Shown here in pieces: positions 37,116 to 47,999 of a stretch of 64,000 nucleotides of DNA. The stretch is taken from the NCBI GenBank assembly GCA_017591395.1, contig WEDG01006602.1:1-64000 (forward strand), given 5' to 3'. Each line of letters opens with the position of its first letter. The stretch's first letter is position 1. A program made the position numbers and the translations under genes. The notes under the pieces are model-generated. The model worked only from the letters and a program-made list of their open reading frames with translations. It was not told the DNA's origin and searched no databases. This stretch comes from Schistocephalus solidus. Taxonomy: Eukaryota > Platyhelminthes > Cestoda > Diphyllobothriidea > Diphyllobothriidae.

Positions 37116-38749
37116 CTGTGATGCTACTGAAGATTATCTAGGAGGACGACAGAAAACAAATAGGCCGAAAGCCAACACGTGAAAACAGCGAAACTAACAA
37201 GGCGCCTGAGAGCACGGACCAATTAAATGTCGGGAAGAAAAGCCAGCATCTAGGGGAGTACTCGATTATTGTTTTATTCAATGAGAAGCCATTTTAGGTA
37301 GTCTGCAGGTTAGATTTCAGTACCGCTTTTCATTTGGTAAATTTTCATCGTCAATTACCATGTTGCCACCCTGGGATGAAATCATTAATTTTTGTAAGCT
37401 ACAAAGTCTGAAACCCCCTTAGACCCCGTATGCTAATTTTCATGACGTTTCAAGATCAACCAAGCTTCCATCCTTTCGCGTTCGGCGATCGCTGCCGTCG
37501 TTGCTAACCAGGGAGCATCCAGCCAGATTACGCAGTTGCAACTTTTTCCTCTCTCTCCTCTCTCGCTCTCTCGTCTGACCAGGGCTTGGGCGTGGGGTGA
37601 CGGCAACAGTTGATCTACGTCGCGGAACTGTCGTCAGTATCTGCCCTGGCGCCAGTTGTCGACCCCATTTAGTAACGTACAAGCAGTCGTTTTAAAACGT
37701 GATTTTTCACCTCCACAGGAAGGTTTTAGCCTGTTCTTGCTAAAGGTTTCGGCACAAAGTCATAACTACCAGCGACTCAAGAGGCTGGGTGATGCTATCG
37801 CAGCAACTTATGCTCAGAGGGAAGCCCTAGAAGCCTCGACCTTCTGGTCCGGTTCCGTGGGAGAAGAGATAAAGTGGGACGCCAGTTGGGAGGAGAGCAT
37901 ATTCTGTACAGAACTATTGGAGAAGTTCGCTGCCGGACAGGCTGCGGCGATAAGTTGAGCGTTGCAACATGCGCACGGAGTTGGCCATTGCAACGTCAGT
38001 CATGCCTCAAAGCATAGACTTCGTTCCAAGTTCCAATTAAAGCATAGGCGTTATCCAAGAATGCAAGGACTGCTGCTTTTTGTGGTTTTTTTCTGCAGAA
38101 CCTGCATGTAGCAAATATGAGTTAAACAGTGCAGTGTGCAGCAGAAATACATAAGAGGCTTTACGAGAATATCTGCAGGAAAATTGGACAAAACAGCACG
38201 TAACCCATAAAATGGGTGTTAAAAACCGATCTTGGCACAAAAATCCTCTTCATAAGTACTGAAAAAGTGGTTATAGAGCAGACACATGGATAGAAAACCG
38301 GAGCATCACAATCAATCAAGCAAGTTCGAAAGCGTGTGTTCGATTTTTTAGAGTCTCATAAAAGAGGCATTATTAGGTACAAATACAAGGATAAAATGTA
38401 CTACTGTCCTAATCACAAATACTCTTGACTCGCACATGATCGTAGCATGTGGTCTCCGGCTCTACGTAAACCTATAACGCGATGGGTTAAATTGTGCCAA
38501 GAGGGCATCAGAAGCTTTATTAAGTAGCAAGTATAGAAGAGTTAGTACAGCCCCAGGTAGCGTGTTGCATTGCGGTGGACGCGCCTGAAAGATATTTCCT
38601 GAATTCTTGTACTTACTAACTCCTTCATCTGAATTTGGACAACCGATGTATAATTCGTATGTGTATGCACTGGGATGACTGATGACTCAGTTTAAGAAAT
38701 ATTCCTGTGTGCATTCATGTGATACACGCTTTACACATCTACGGTAGAA
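37116..38749. other. Mostly unrecognised; doubtful LTR-leader-like stretch near 37.6 kb
   Basis: At 37,640-37,670 TGCCCTGGCGCCAGTTGTCG resembles the style of a primer-binding site after an LTR. The frame at 37,656-37,958 (+), containing RLKRLGDAIAATYAQREALE and ESIFCTELLEKFAAGQAAA, might be the start of a gag-like protein or an exon behind the TTTCACCTCCACAG acceptor-like site. I found no matching second LTR and do not recognise the protein. The remainder is A/T-rich without features. Confidence 0.25.
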
Positions 38750-40170
38750 TGGGAAGCGTCAGGTTGCCCAATTATTCGCCTGGAAACGGTCTGAGCGAGT
38801 GCTCCTGGTGGCCCTTAACTGGCAGCCAACTATCACCTGGAGCTTCTCGAAGTTGGAGTCTACCTTGCGACCAAATCCCGGTATCTGCCTTTCCCGGTGA
38901 TCTAAGCCAGTTGAGGGCATCCGGTATTGTGTCTGTCTCCCACACCTGATAGTTCTGCTTCCCATCCCTTTTCTTCCCCCCCCCCCCCCCAACCAACAAA
39001 GTCCTGCGGAGAGGGCAGCCAAGGCTAACTCGGATCGCTCTTCCACTAAGCTGAACCGAAACCCACAGTGGAGTTCGGCAGCCGTCGAGGATGTCCATAA
39101 AACCCTATTTAGGGACAGTACTCTTACCTCCTCGCGAAAGAAGGGGCTATAAAAGGGACACTACAAATTATTCTGTTTGCCTACCGCGGCTCGTTGATGC
39201 CCGACTCGCGCCCGAAACGATCAAACAAATAACAACCCCACGCCACCCCACCCTCACAGGCCTCAAGAGCGAGTCCGCTCACTCTAGCAGCCTGAAAGGT
39301 TCATTCTTGTTTAGCCAATCCGAAGAGCAACCAGCCGAAAGGGAGAATGGCGCTAGTCGCTCGAGAACTGACGCGCTACAAGGTGGACATCGCCGCGCTC
39401 AGGGAAAACCAATTCTCTCAATGGACCTAGATGGATGAGGTCGGTACCGGTTGCCATTTGTCTGGAGCATCCGTCCATAAGTATGAGCGACGTGACACTG
39501 GCACTGCCCTTGCCATTCCGAAAGACATCGTGGAACGACTACCCTGTGGGAATCAATGGCCGATTGATAACGCCGTGCCTGCCTCTTCTAGGACCCACAT
39601 TTGCCACTATTATCAATGCCTATGCCCTTTCACCCCTGAAGAGCTCTGAGGAGACGAAGGACAAATTCTACGAGGACCTGCACGCCCTCATAGTGACTGG
39701 ACCGAAGGCATATAAACTGGTTGGCCTTGGCGACTTCAACGCCCGCGTCCGGACAGAATACGTTGTTTGGGCTCCCATGGTCTCGGTGACTGTACCGATA
39801 ACGGACTGCTTCTTCTGTGAACCTGCTGATCAGAATCTTATTCCGTCTTCCGACAGGTGAGAGGGTGGTATGGATGCACCCCGATCGCGTCGCTGACACC
39901 TGCTGGACTACGTTCTTCTCTGGAGAGGGAGGGTGGGATCGACAGGCCGTACTGGTGACCAGGGTGATCGGTGACGCAAATGGCTGGCCAGATCCCCGCC
40001 TCACCATTTCCAAGATGAGACTCCGTAGTCAACCTCGCAGGACGCCACAATCTAATCGATTCCCAGATAGTTTTAATAATTTTGGTAAATTTGCCTGCTT
40101 GCTCTTTCGATTTCAGCAACCGATTGGCCCAGCGACTGGAAGATCTGCAGGCGCAGTAGAAATGCATCTA
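38750..40170 (+). pseudogene. 5' end of the finger-bearing LINE: leader and APE endonuclease, decayed
   Basis: About 600 bp of leader is followed near 39,340 by [20 protein letters not shown] and, across frame changes, by [54 protein letters not shown] (the catalytic GDFN box at about 39,718-39,750), and DRQAVLVTRVIGDANGWPDP. It ends with a junction segment near 40,085-40,160 whose DNA matches 33,135-33,210 of the copy at 32.9 kb, which shows the two are the same family. The usual SDH/TDH motif reads PDP here. The copy stops at about 40,170, just before the minisatellite, so the RT is absent. Confidence 0.75.
38976..38990. repeat. Poly-C tract, 15 bases
   Basis: An uninterrupted run of C lies in the leader of the LINE fragment. 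Its length is likely to vary between reads. Confidence 0.85.
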
Positions 40171-40211
40171 TAAATGCTTCATAATTAATTAACTACCAAT
40201 CCATTTACGGC

Positions 40212-40403
40212 TTATGCAATCGATTATGCAATCGATTAAGCTAGCCTCTACTCCCTGCAATCGATTAAGCAATCGATTATGCAATCGATTAAGCTAGCCT
40301 CTACTCCCTGCAATCGATTAAGCAATCGATTATGCAATCGATTAAGCTAGCATCTACTCCCTGCAATCGATTATGCAATCGATTAAGCTAGCCTCTACTC
40401 CCT
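40212..40403. repeat. Minisatellite of AATCGATT palindromes, period 53 bp
   Basis: Four units end in CTAGCCTCTACTCCCT (third unit CTAGCATCTACTCCCT) at 40,256, 40,309, 40,362 and 40,403. Each begins with two or three copies of a 12-base subunit, GCAATCGATTA plus A or T. Spacing is 53, 53 and 41 bases, the last unit lacking one subunit. There are ten AATCGATT palindromes in all. It lies exactly between a LINE 5' fragment and a LINE 3' fragment. Confidence 0.9.
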
Positions 40404-40790
40404 TATTGTGCTTTCTAAATGGGCCCCGTGGTAAATGCACTGGACTGACACGGAGGCCATACCAAGGTGCGGCAGGCGTTATTATTCTAGGATGTGGTTC
40501 CATAACAAATGCCGAACATTGGGGGTGTGCCTGCCCAACTTGGCTGCGCGTAGGTGCAGACTCATGCCGCACCCCGCTCTCCCACTCCGTGGGAGATGCT
40601 TCATCTGCGCCCGACCCCGCCTCCGGTCTTCTTGACACCGGGCACAGGCGGGTAAGGGAAGAGAGAGAATGCAGTAGATGCAGTGCAGGTATACTATCAC
40701 TTTAAACTAGTTTGCGCACAAGTCACCGTCCTTGCACCACCCTTCTGTGCATCATACGGTGGAAATCGTCGGACAGCTGAACTGATCCCT
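40404..40790 (+). mobile_element. Solo 3' end of the finger-bearing LINE
   Basis: From about 40,570 the sequence follows the B part of the LINE 3' region: CTCCCACTCCGTGGGA, CGCCTCCGGTCTTCTTGAC, AACTAGTTTGCGCACAAGTC, ACCGTCCTTGCACCACC, ending in the GGACAGCTGAACTG area. It is diverged from the 37-kb copy. The first 160 bases match less well. Confidence 0.7.
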
Positions 40791-42564
40791 TTCTAGGCTT
40801 TCTTTATTAGATCTGTCAAAGCGCATCTCTCGAAGCCTCCACCTGTCTGTGTTCTACAAATTTTCTTCGAAGACCATATGTTCCTAGGCATACAACGGAG
40901 TCGGTCCATCGGTGTCTAAAGTGCGGGGGATACAATATTGGGCTCTATTAGAGAGAGAGAGATCGGGTATAGCTGTTTGGAACTGGTCGATAAACCTTAC
41001 ATTTTCTTTTGAATCTCTATTATCTCTGTTAATGTCCCTTCTCCAGTGCGAAAATACCAACCCTTCACCATAACCCCAGAAGCCTTAATCTTCACTTTTT
41101 AGGTGCGCTTACGATTCTATGAACCTTATAGGTTATGCTATGTCTATTTACTGGGTTTTGATTTTTTTAAAATTCACTGCGTATGGACAGGCAAATTTCT
41201 TCTTATTGTTATATTAACGTTAGCGATCAGAACATAAAATTATTAACATCAGCGATCCATGGACACGGAATTATACCTGATGCTACCCGCCTCGGACAAA
41301 GGGGCAGGCCATGGGTGTCTGTAGATAGAAAATGAGTCAATAGTCTGGTTTGTCTCTAGTCTTTAAAAAATGGTGCGTGTATGGTACGCGTAGACAATAT
41401 GTTATACGTTGAAGTGCCCACTCACATTTCCCATCGCCATGATCTTTTTTGCGACTGAAACATTACGCGTGGATGAATTAAGCAAGGTAGCGGCCACCTA
41501 CGTCCCTCATTTCCAAAATACTGAAATCCTCTAAGACAGTAGGGACTTCCATCGCGTCAAATGGACGAATTATACAATTTTAGTTTGCCGGTGGCTGCAT
41601 CAAATAATAAGAGGAAGGCAGAATGCCTTTAGGGAGGAAATGTGTTAATGTTTTGCCGACCGTCAATATCCTGTTACCCAATGCTAATGTAGATGAAGAG
41701 AAGTCTCCAATCATTAATTCTTGATGACGTCTTTTTTAAAGAAAGTCAGATGGCAATTAAACCCATGAGTAGAATTTTCATTTTTCCGTTGATCTCCTCG
41801 TTCACGAAGCTTGTCAGGCAGAGTATCCCTCTTTCAGAAGCTCTTGAATTTTATAATTTTGTGAGTTACCATACACGAACCTTTCGCACAGATGCTAAAG
41901 GGTCAGAAACAATGATAATATCTGAATCCAGGGGCAATACGAGAACAAAGGATAATTGTCTACACTGATATGATCACAGGCCGGGAAGCGTTTTCCTCTT
42001 ATATCTTCTATCGGCACTCAATTACTCAGCAGATGGATCTCCCGTCCCTTAATTGAGCCTTTCGGAGCTCTATCCGGGTCAACGATAGCAACAATCCTCT
42101 CATGGGAAAGATCGAACCACGTCGTTCGTTGTGTTTCCGATTTTCTGTTTCAGGCAGTGACACCCATACGAATATGAAAGGGCTCCGACATTCAAGCGAT
42201 CTCATTCCTCATTTTTATCCCGACTATCATAAATGGGAATACTTAATGTATTTCACGTTTGTTTCTTTTATCTGCTCCCTTCTTTACTTCTGGTGAGTTC
42301 CACCTATCCTCTCCGGTAATGCACATGGCCGTTTTTATTTGTTGGTTGATTTTCAGAGTCTTTGGTTCTTTTAAGCGTGCATTATCCATTTTTTCTGTGA
42401 ACCGCCGATTCGTGTCCTTAGATTGGCTAATTTGGATTAATTCGCTAAGCTGCTTTGTTCGTGACCTTTCTAATCTCGTGTGCTTTCAAAAGAATCAACC
42501 GTTAGCTTTCCGAGGCAACAAGCTTTTCTGATGTTTATACCAGGAAAGAATATGCTGTTATCTC
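40791..42564. other. No recognisable gene
   Basis: A/T-rich with short frames only. A phrase near 41,285 (LPASDKGAGHG) recalls the N-terminal DKG block of Penelope-like RTs and would fit the PLE downstream, but the intervening sequence cannot be aligned. I leave it uncalled. Confidence 0.3.
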
Positions 42565-42953
42565 CACCCTAAATTCCCCAAGTATAACACTTCTACACGC
42601 AGGATCGAACAGACAGACAGAGTAAAAGAGAATAAAACAGCCAATTATAAATTTGCAAAGAGTGCGTGATCACTTGGAGAGTACGTGTATTGGTGTGAGC
42701 TTTCGGTTTCGTGCAGGAGGCCATCATTGTTTCCGGAAGGTCACCTTCAGTCACTACACACCTGCGTTTCGGCGCCGATACGTCGACGACACGATCGTTA
42801 TCATCGAACGGATCAGGCTAGCAGACTTTCAGGATTTGCTGAACGGCATCTTCCCCGACATTCAGTGCACAAAGGAAGAAGAGAATGCCGAACGCTTGCA
42901 TTTCCTTGACGTCTTCGTCACATGCACGTAGTACGTAACACCACGGTGTATAC
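42565..42953 (+). pseudogene. PLE reverse transcriptase fragment, array unit 1
   Basis: The frame reads LQRVRDHLESTCIGVSFRF, then PAFRRRYVDDTIVIIERIRL with the catalytic YVDD intact. ADFQDLLNGIFPDIQCTKEE and LHFLDVFVTCT follow. A TAG and the join to LINE sequence end it at about 42,953. Only the palm end of the RT is present. Confidence 0.8.
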
Positions 42954-44535
42954 ACGACAGTTCGACCGTCGTAGTCCGACAATTTCCACCGTATGCTCCA
43001 TGGGAAAGTGGAGCAGGGACAGTGACTTGCGCGTGATTTAGTTTAAAGTGATAGTAGACTTGCGCTGCATCTACCACACTCTCTCCTCCCCCACATGAGC
43101 CCGGTCTCAAGACAGAGGCAAGAAGACCGGAGGCGGGAGAGGATGCAGGTGGCTGGCGCGGCCGGAGCCGCCCTTGGGCGTACCACCACACCTGGCTCGG
43201 ATCCAACGAAGTGGGAGTGCCATAAAGGCCATATTAAGAAGGAGCCATTGCAGCCTGACTCTCAGTCCGCCAGTCAACCACTCCACACAAAACACACATT
43301 GGGCTGACCACGCAGTCCGAGTTATCCCGTCAGTTGGCAACCTTCCAAGCCACGGCTTTTAGCGCACCGTGATAGTTTTAAGCGCATCAGATTGTTTATA
43401 GTGAGGAACATAGGCTGAGCTGTCAACCTCACTCTCTCCCCAACCCCCACCATCAGACACTGTCCGAGCCGGTCAGTTGCCTGATGTGGGAGTGGGCGCA
43501 TTGGCTGACGGATCGGCGTACCCGTCTTCGCGGGCCACAGCACGATCTGGCCCCCATAATGCACACATCAGGATTCACTAACTCAGGGGCTATGGAGCAG
43601 CCATCACCGTCTGACTCTCAGTCCACTGGTCAGCCACTGGACACACACAGCACATACACTGAGCCGATGGCGTGGTCTGGTGGAAGCGTCAAATTGGCAG
43701 ACTTCCCAGCCACGGTTTCTAGGAAAACATGATATACTCTGGTAAATGGTGATTGTGAGGGTTTTTTCAATGTATTAGTGTAGGTAGTGTGCGCTGATGT
43801 AGCTTAGCCTCCGGTGGTTTACCGGAGGTTGTCGTGGAGGTGCATGTGTCCTAATAGGCCCATGCGGTGTGTAAATGTGCGGGAGCAGTGAGGGCAGTGA
43901 AGGCAAGCGCGTCGACTGTATTTCGGAGCCCCAGGCACTGGTTCACCAGCCTCCGTGCGATGGATTCGCAGGTGACCGACGAGGCCGATGCGTACATCTT
44001 CAGTTTGGTGTTCAGGTGAATACCGTGGCGATTCCACACGGAGGCCTTCAGCCGGCCGAAGGCCTGACTAGCTTTGGAGATCCGTTGGGCAACCTCGTCA
44101 TCGATTCTCGTGTTGCGTGACATCGTGCTTCCTATATAAGCGAAGGTTTCCACGTTTTTGAGTTGAGCACCGTTCACATTGATTCGAGGAGCATTGCATT
44201 CCGCGCTGGGTGGTGGCTGGTGCATGACAACCGTTTTGGCTGTACTTATTGTTAATCCAAAATCGGTGCAGCCTTCGGCGAAGAGGTCCATGCTCCTTTG
44301 CATGTCCTCCTCCGTCACGTTGTTAAGGGCGCAGTCGTCCGCGAAGAGCAAGTCATGGACTGTAGTCCTAGACACGCGCGTTGGAGCCTGCATATGCCGA
44401 CTGTTGAGAAGGTGCCCGTCAGTTCTGTAGGCGATGTGGATACCAGGCTGCTCATCACGGTAGGTGTCCATCAGCATATCTGAGAACATTAGACTGAAGA
44501 GGACGGGGGCCAGTACGCAGCCCTGCTTCACTCCA
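42954..44535 (-). pseudogene. Finger-bearing LINE fragment with internal deletion, array unit 1
   Basis: Read on the - strand from 44,531, the frame [20 protein letters not shown] begins in RT motif B and keeps [16 protein letters not shown] (catalytic FADD intact, unlike the 32.9-kb copy). [18 protein letters not shown] follows, up to LNTKLKMY. There it jumps directly, with loss of the RT C-terminus and most fingers, into [20 protein letters not shown] and the last finger [20 protein letters not shown], in a different frame. The 3' region follows, with one A and one B part, to the element's 3' end at about 42,954. The 5' end is cut at motif B. Confidence 0.85.
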
Positions 44536-44921
44536 ACCTAAATGCCCCAAGTATAACACTTCTACACGCAGGATCGAACAGACAGACAGAGGAGAAGATG
44601 ATAAAACAGCCAATTATAAATTTGCAAAGAGTGCGTGATCACTTGGAGAGTACGTGTATTGGTGTGAGCTTTCGGTCTCGTGCAGGAGGCCATCATTGTT
44701 TCCGGAAGGTCACCTTCAGTCACTACGAACCTGCGTTTTGGCGCCGATACGTCGACTTCACGATCGTTATCATCGAACGGAGCAGGCTAGCAGACTTCAG
44801 GATTTGCTGAACGGCATCTTCCCCGACATTCAGTGCACAAAGGAAGAAGAGAATGCCGAACGCTTGCCTTTCCTTGACGTCTTCGTCACATGCACGTAGT
44901 ACGTAACACCACGGTGTATAC
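44536..44921 (+). pseudogene. PLE reverse transcriptase fragment, array unit 2
   Basis: As in unit 1, but the active-site region reads RRYVDFTIVI: the second aspartate is phenylalanine. A one-base deletion then shifts the frame after RLADF. Several nearby substitutions are absent from units 1 and 3, including the change giving YEPAFW in place of YTPAFR. Confidence 0.8.
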
Positions 44922-46503
44922 ACGACAGTTCGACCGTCGTAGTCCGACAATTTCCACCGTATGCTCCATGGGAAAGTGGAGCAGGGACAGTGACTTGCGC
45001 GTGATTTAGTTTAAAGTGATAGTAGACTTGCGCTGCATCTACCACACTCTCTCCTCCCCCACATGAGCCCGGTCTCAAGACAGAGGCAAGAAGACCGGAG
45101 GCGGGAGAGGATGCAGGTGGCTGGCGCGGCCGGAGCCGCCCTTGGGCGTACCACCACACCTGGCTCGGATCCAACGAAGTGGGAGTGCCATAAAGGCCAT
45201 ATTAAGAAGGAGCCATTGCAGCCTGACTCTCAGTCCGCCAGTCAACCACTCCACACAAAACACACATTGGGCTGACCACGCAGTCCGAGTTATCCCGTCA
45301 GTTGGCAACCTTCCAAGCCACGGCTTTTAGCGCACCGTGATAGTTTTAAGCGCATCAGATTGTTTATAGTGAGGAACATAGGCTGAGCTGTCAACCTCAC
45401 TCTCTCCCCAACCCCCACCATCAGACACTGTCCGAGCCGGTCAGTTGCCTGATGTGGGAGTGGGCGCATTGGCTGACGGATCGGCGTACCCGTCTTCGCG
45501 GGCCACAGCACGATCTGGCCCCCATAATGCACACATCAGGATTCACTAACTCAGGGGCTATGGAGCAGCCATCACCGTCTGACTCTCAGTCCACTGGTCA
45601 GCCACTGGACACACACAGCACATACACTGAGCCGATGGCGTGGTCTGGTGGAAGCGTCAAATTGGCAGACTTCCCAGCCACGGTTTCTAGGAAAACATGA
45701 TATACTCTGGTAAATGGTGATTGTGAGGGTTTTTTCAATGTATTAGTGTAGGTAGTGTGCGCTGATGTAGCTTAGCCTCCGGTGGTTTACCGGAGGTTGT
45801 CGTGGAGGTGCATGTGTCCTAATAGGCCCATGCGGTGTGTAAATGTGCGGGAGCAGTGAGGGCAGTGAAGGCAAGCGCGTCGACTGTATTTCGGAGCCCC
45901 AGGCACTGGTTCACCAGCCTCCGTGCGATGGATTCGCAGGTGACCGACGAGGCCGATGCGTACATCTTCAGTTTGGTGTTCAGGTGAATACCGTGGCGAT
46001 TCCACACGGAGGCCTTCAGCCGGCCGAAGGCCTGACTAGCTTTGGAGATCCGTTGGGCAACCTCGTCATCGATTCTCGTGTTGCGTGACATCGTGCTTCC
46101 TATATAAGCGAAGGTTTCCACGTTTTTGAGTTGAGCACCGTTCACATTGATTCGAGGAGCATTGCATTCCGCGCTGGGTGGTGGCTGGTGCATGACAACC
46201 GTTTTGGCTGTACTTATTGTTAATTCAAAATCGGTGCAGCCTTCGGCGAAGAGGTCCATGCTCCTTTGCATGTCCTCCTCCGTCACGTTGTTAAGGGCGC
46301 AGTCGTCCGCGAAGAGCAAGTCATGGACTGTAGTCCTAGACACGCGCGTTGGAGCCTGCATATGCCGACTGTTGAGAAGGTGCCCGTCAGTTCTGTAGGC
46401 GATGTGGATACCAGGCTGCTCATCACGGTAGGTGTCCATCAGCATATCTGAGAACATGAGACTGAAGAGGACGGGGGCCAGTACGCAGCCCTGCTTCACT
46501 CCA
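44922..46503 (-). pseudogene. Finger-bearing LINE fragment with internal deletion, array unit 2
   Basis: This is an almost exact copy of 42,954-44,535. The only differences noticed are a T-for-C change giving CTDFELTIS in place of CTDFGLTIS, and one base near 46,458. The same RT-to-finger deletion junction and the same cut at motif B are present, so it arose by duplication and not by a second insertion. Confidence 0.85.
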
Positions 46504-47740
46504 ACCTAAATGCCCCAAGTATAACACTTCTACACGCAGGATCGAACAGACAGACAGAGGAGAAGATGATAAAACAGCCAATTATAAATTTGCAAAGAGT
46601 GCGTGATCACTTGGAGAGTACGTGTATTGGTGTGAGCTTTCGGTTTCGTGCAGGAGGCCATCATTGTTTCCGGAAGGTCACCTTCAGTCACTACACACCT
46701 GCGTTTCGGCGCCGATACGTCGACGACACGATCGTTATCATCGAACGGATCAGGCTAGCAGACTTTCAGGATTTGCTGAACGGCATCTTCCCCGACATTC
46801 AGTGCACAAAGGAAGAAGAGAATGCCGAACGCTTGCCTTTCCTTGACGTCTTCGTCACATGCACGTGGTACGTAACACCACGATGTATAGAAAGGCGACG
46901 AACACATCCCAGGTTCTCAGCTATCACAGCAAACACCCAATGCCGCATAAATGCGGCTGTGTTAAAGCACTCTGCCATAGAGTAAAAAACCCTTGAGGTG
47001 AACCTGAGGGACGAACACGAGAACAATGCCACCTTCGGGACCAACTGGCAAGGAGTGGATACCCGACGAGCTTCGTCAGTCGCTGCCTCTGGACGCGTCC
47101 ACGTAGAACAAACAGAGGAGAGTTTCCAACACTCTGGCACCTTCTATCATACATAAGAATGCGTCAGAAGCAACGGGACGTATTGCTGCAGAGTTCGGCG
47201 TCGGTATCGCCCTTCGACGGAAAGCTACCATGCGTATTCAAATGATGCAAATGAAGGACCGACTGGTCATATGTGAACAATCTGGGGTCATTTATAAAAT
47301 ACCTTGTCGTGTCTGTTCTCCCCATTATACAGGGCAGACCGCACGACGAGATGGCTCGCGAATAATGGAGCACAAACGGGCAGTGCGGAGAGGCGACCCA
47401 CTGTCTCAGGTGGCTACCCACACGCGGGAGGAAGGCTACACATTTAACTTCGCGAGCACGCGGGTAATGGCGCGAGCCAGCAATAAGACGGGGTGGGAAC
47501 TGCTGGAAGCCAGGGTGTCCGACAGCAACTCTATCGACAGACACGTTGGCATAACCCCCTGTTATCACGTGCTTCGTTCGCGCGGCAGAGAGGCGCGGCC
47601 CAGTTCCCATCCAAGGCCGCACGCCGCTGTGAGACGGCGTGGACTCAGTCTTATCACGAACACAATTTCCCCTTTCCTTGTGGTTGGACTACAAAAACCG
47701 CTGCTTGCTCACAGTCTCTGAGAGCGAAAACTCAAACCAT
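46504..47740 (+). pseudogene. Penelope-like element, RT palm end plus GIY-YIG
   Basis: This is the longest PLE in the array. RT: LQRVRDHLESTCIGVSF, RRRYVDDTIVIIER (catalytic box intact), FPDIQCTKEEENAERLPFLD. The frame then breaks near 46,900, but the next frame gives VLSYHSKHPMPHKCGCVKAL and CHRVKNP, the expected segment after the palm, and SGYPTSFVSRCLWTRPRR. The nuclease frame 47,230-47,721 has EQSGVIYKIPCRVCSPHYTG, QTARRDGSRIMEHKRAVRRG and ATHTREEGYTFNF, a GIY-YIG domain with its CxxC and YTGQ. Enzymatically it is dead through frame breaks. The subtype matches the PLEs at 48-49 kb and 62 kb rather than those at 31 and 52 kb. Confidence 0.8.
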
Positions 47741-47999
47741 GCACTGTCCCAGTGATTGCGCATTCTTATTCTTTGCAACAAGAACCTGGGGCTCGCAGAT
47801 TCGGTTCCATTTAGAAATATATTTACTGCCGTTAGCAATCCATGCCCGCATCTGTTTCGTTGTGAGGGGTCTGGAAGAAAAGTGACGCCTATCGATTGCC
47901 CTTTGAGTGATTTGCCATCCTTCATTGGTTGCAATTAGAAATAATCCCTCTACTTAGTGTCACGCACCGATATTACCTAATTGTAAGTTAGTTCGTGTT

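Larger units (their letters stand above)
42565..46890. repeat. Tandem array of a composite PLE/LINE unit, period 1968 bp
   Basis: Two full units and a partial third are present: about 42,566-44,535, 44,536-46,503 and 46,504-46,890. Each full unit is a PLE RT fragment (+), about 390 bp, followed by a finger-LINE fragment (-), about 1.58 kb. In the LINE part I noticed only two base differences between units. The PLE parts differ more: unit 2 has a cluster of about eight changes. The third PLE segment continues straight through the site where LINE sequence begins in units 1 and 2. Confidence 0.9.

Noticed and set aside
40212..40403. CRISPR-like array
   Set aside because: The spacers are not unique; the whole pattern is a tandem minisatellite in eukaryotic DNA.
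41280..41320. N-terminal DKG motif of a Penelope-like RT
   Set aside because: A single short phrase, with no alignable sequence on either side.
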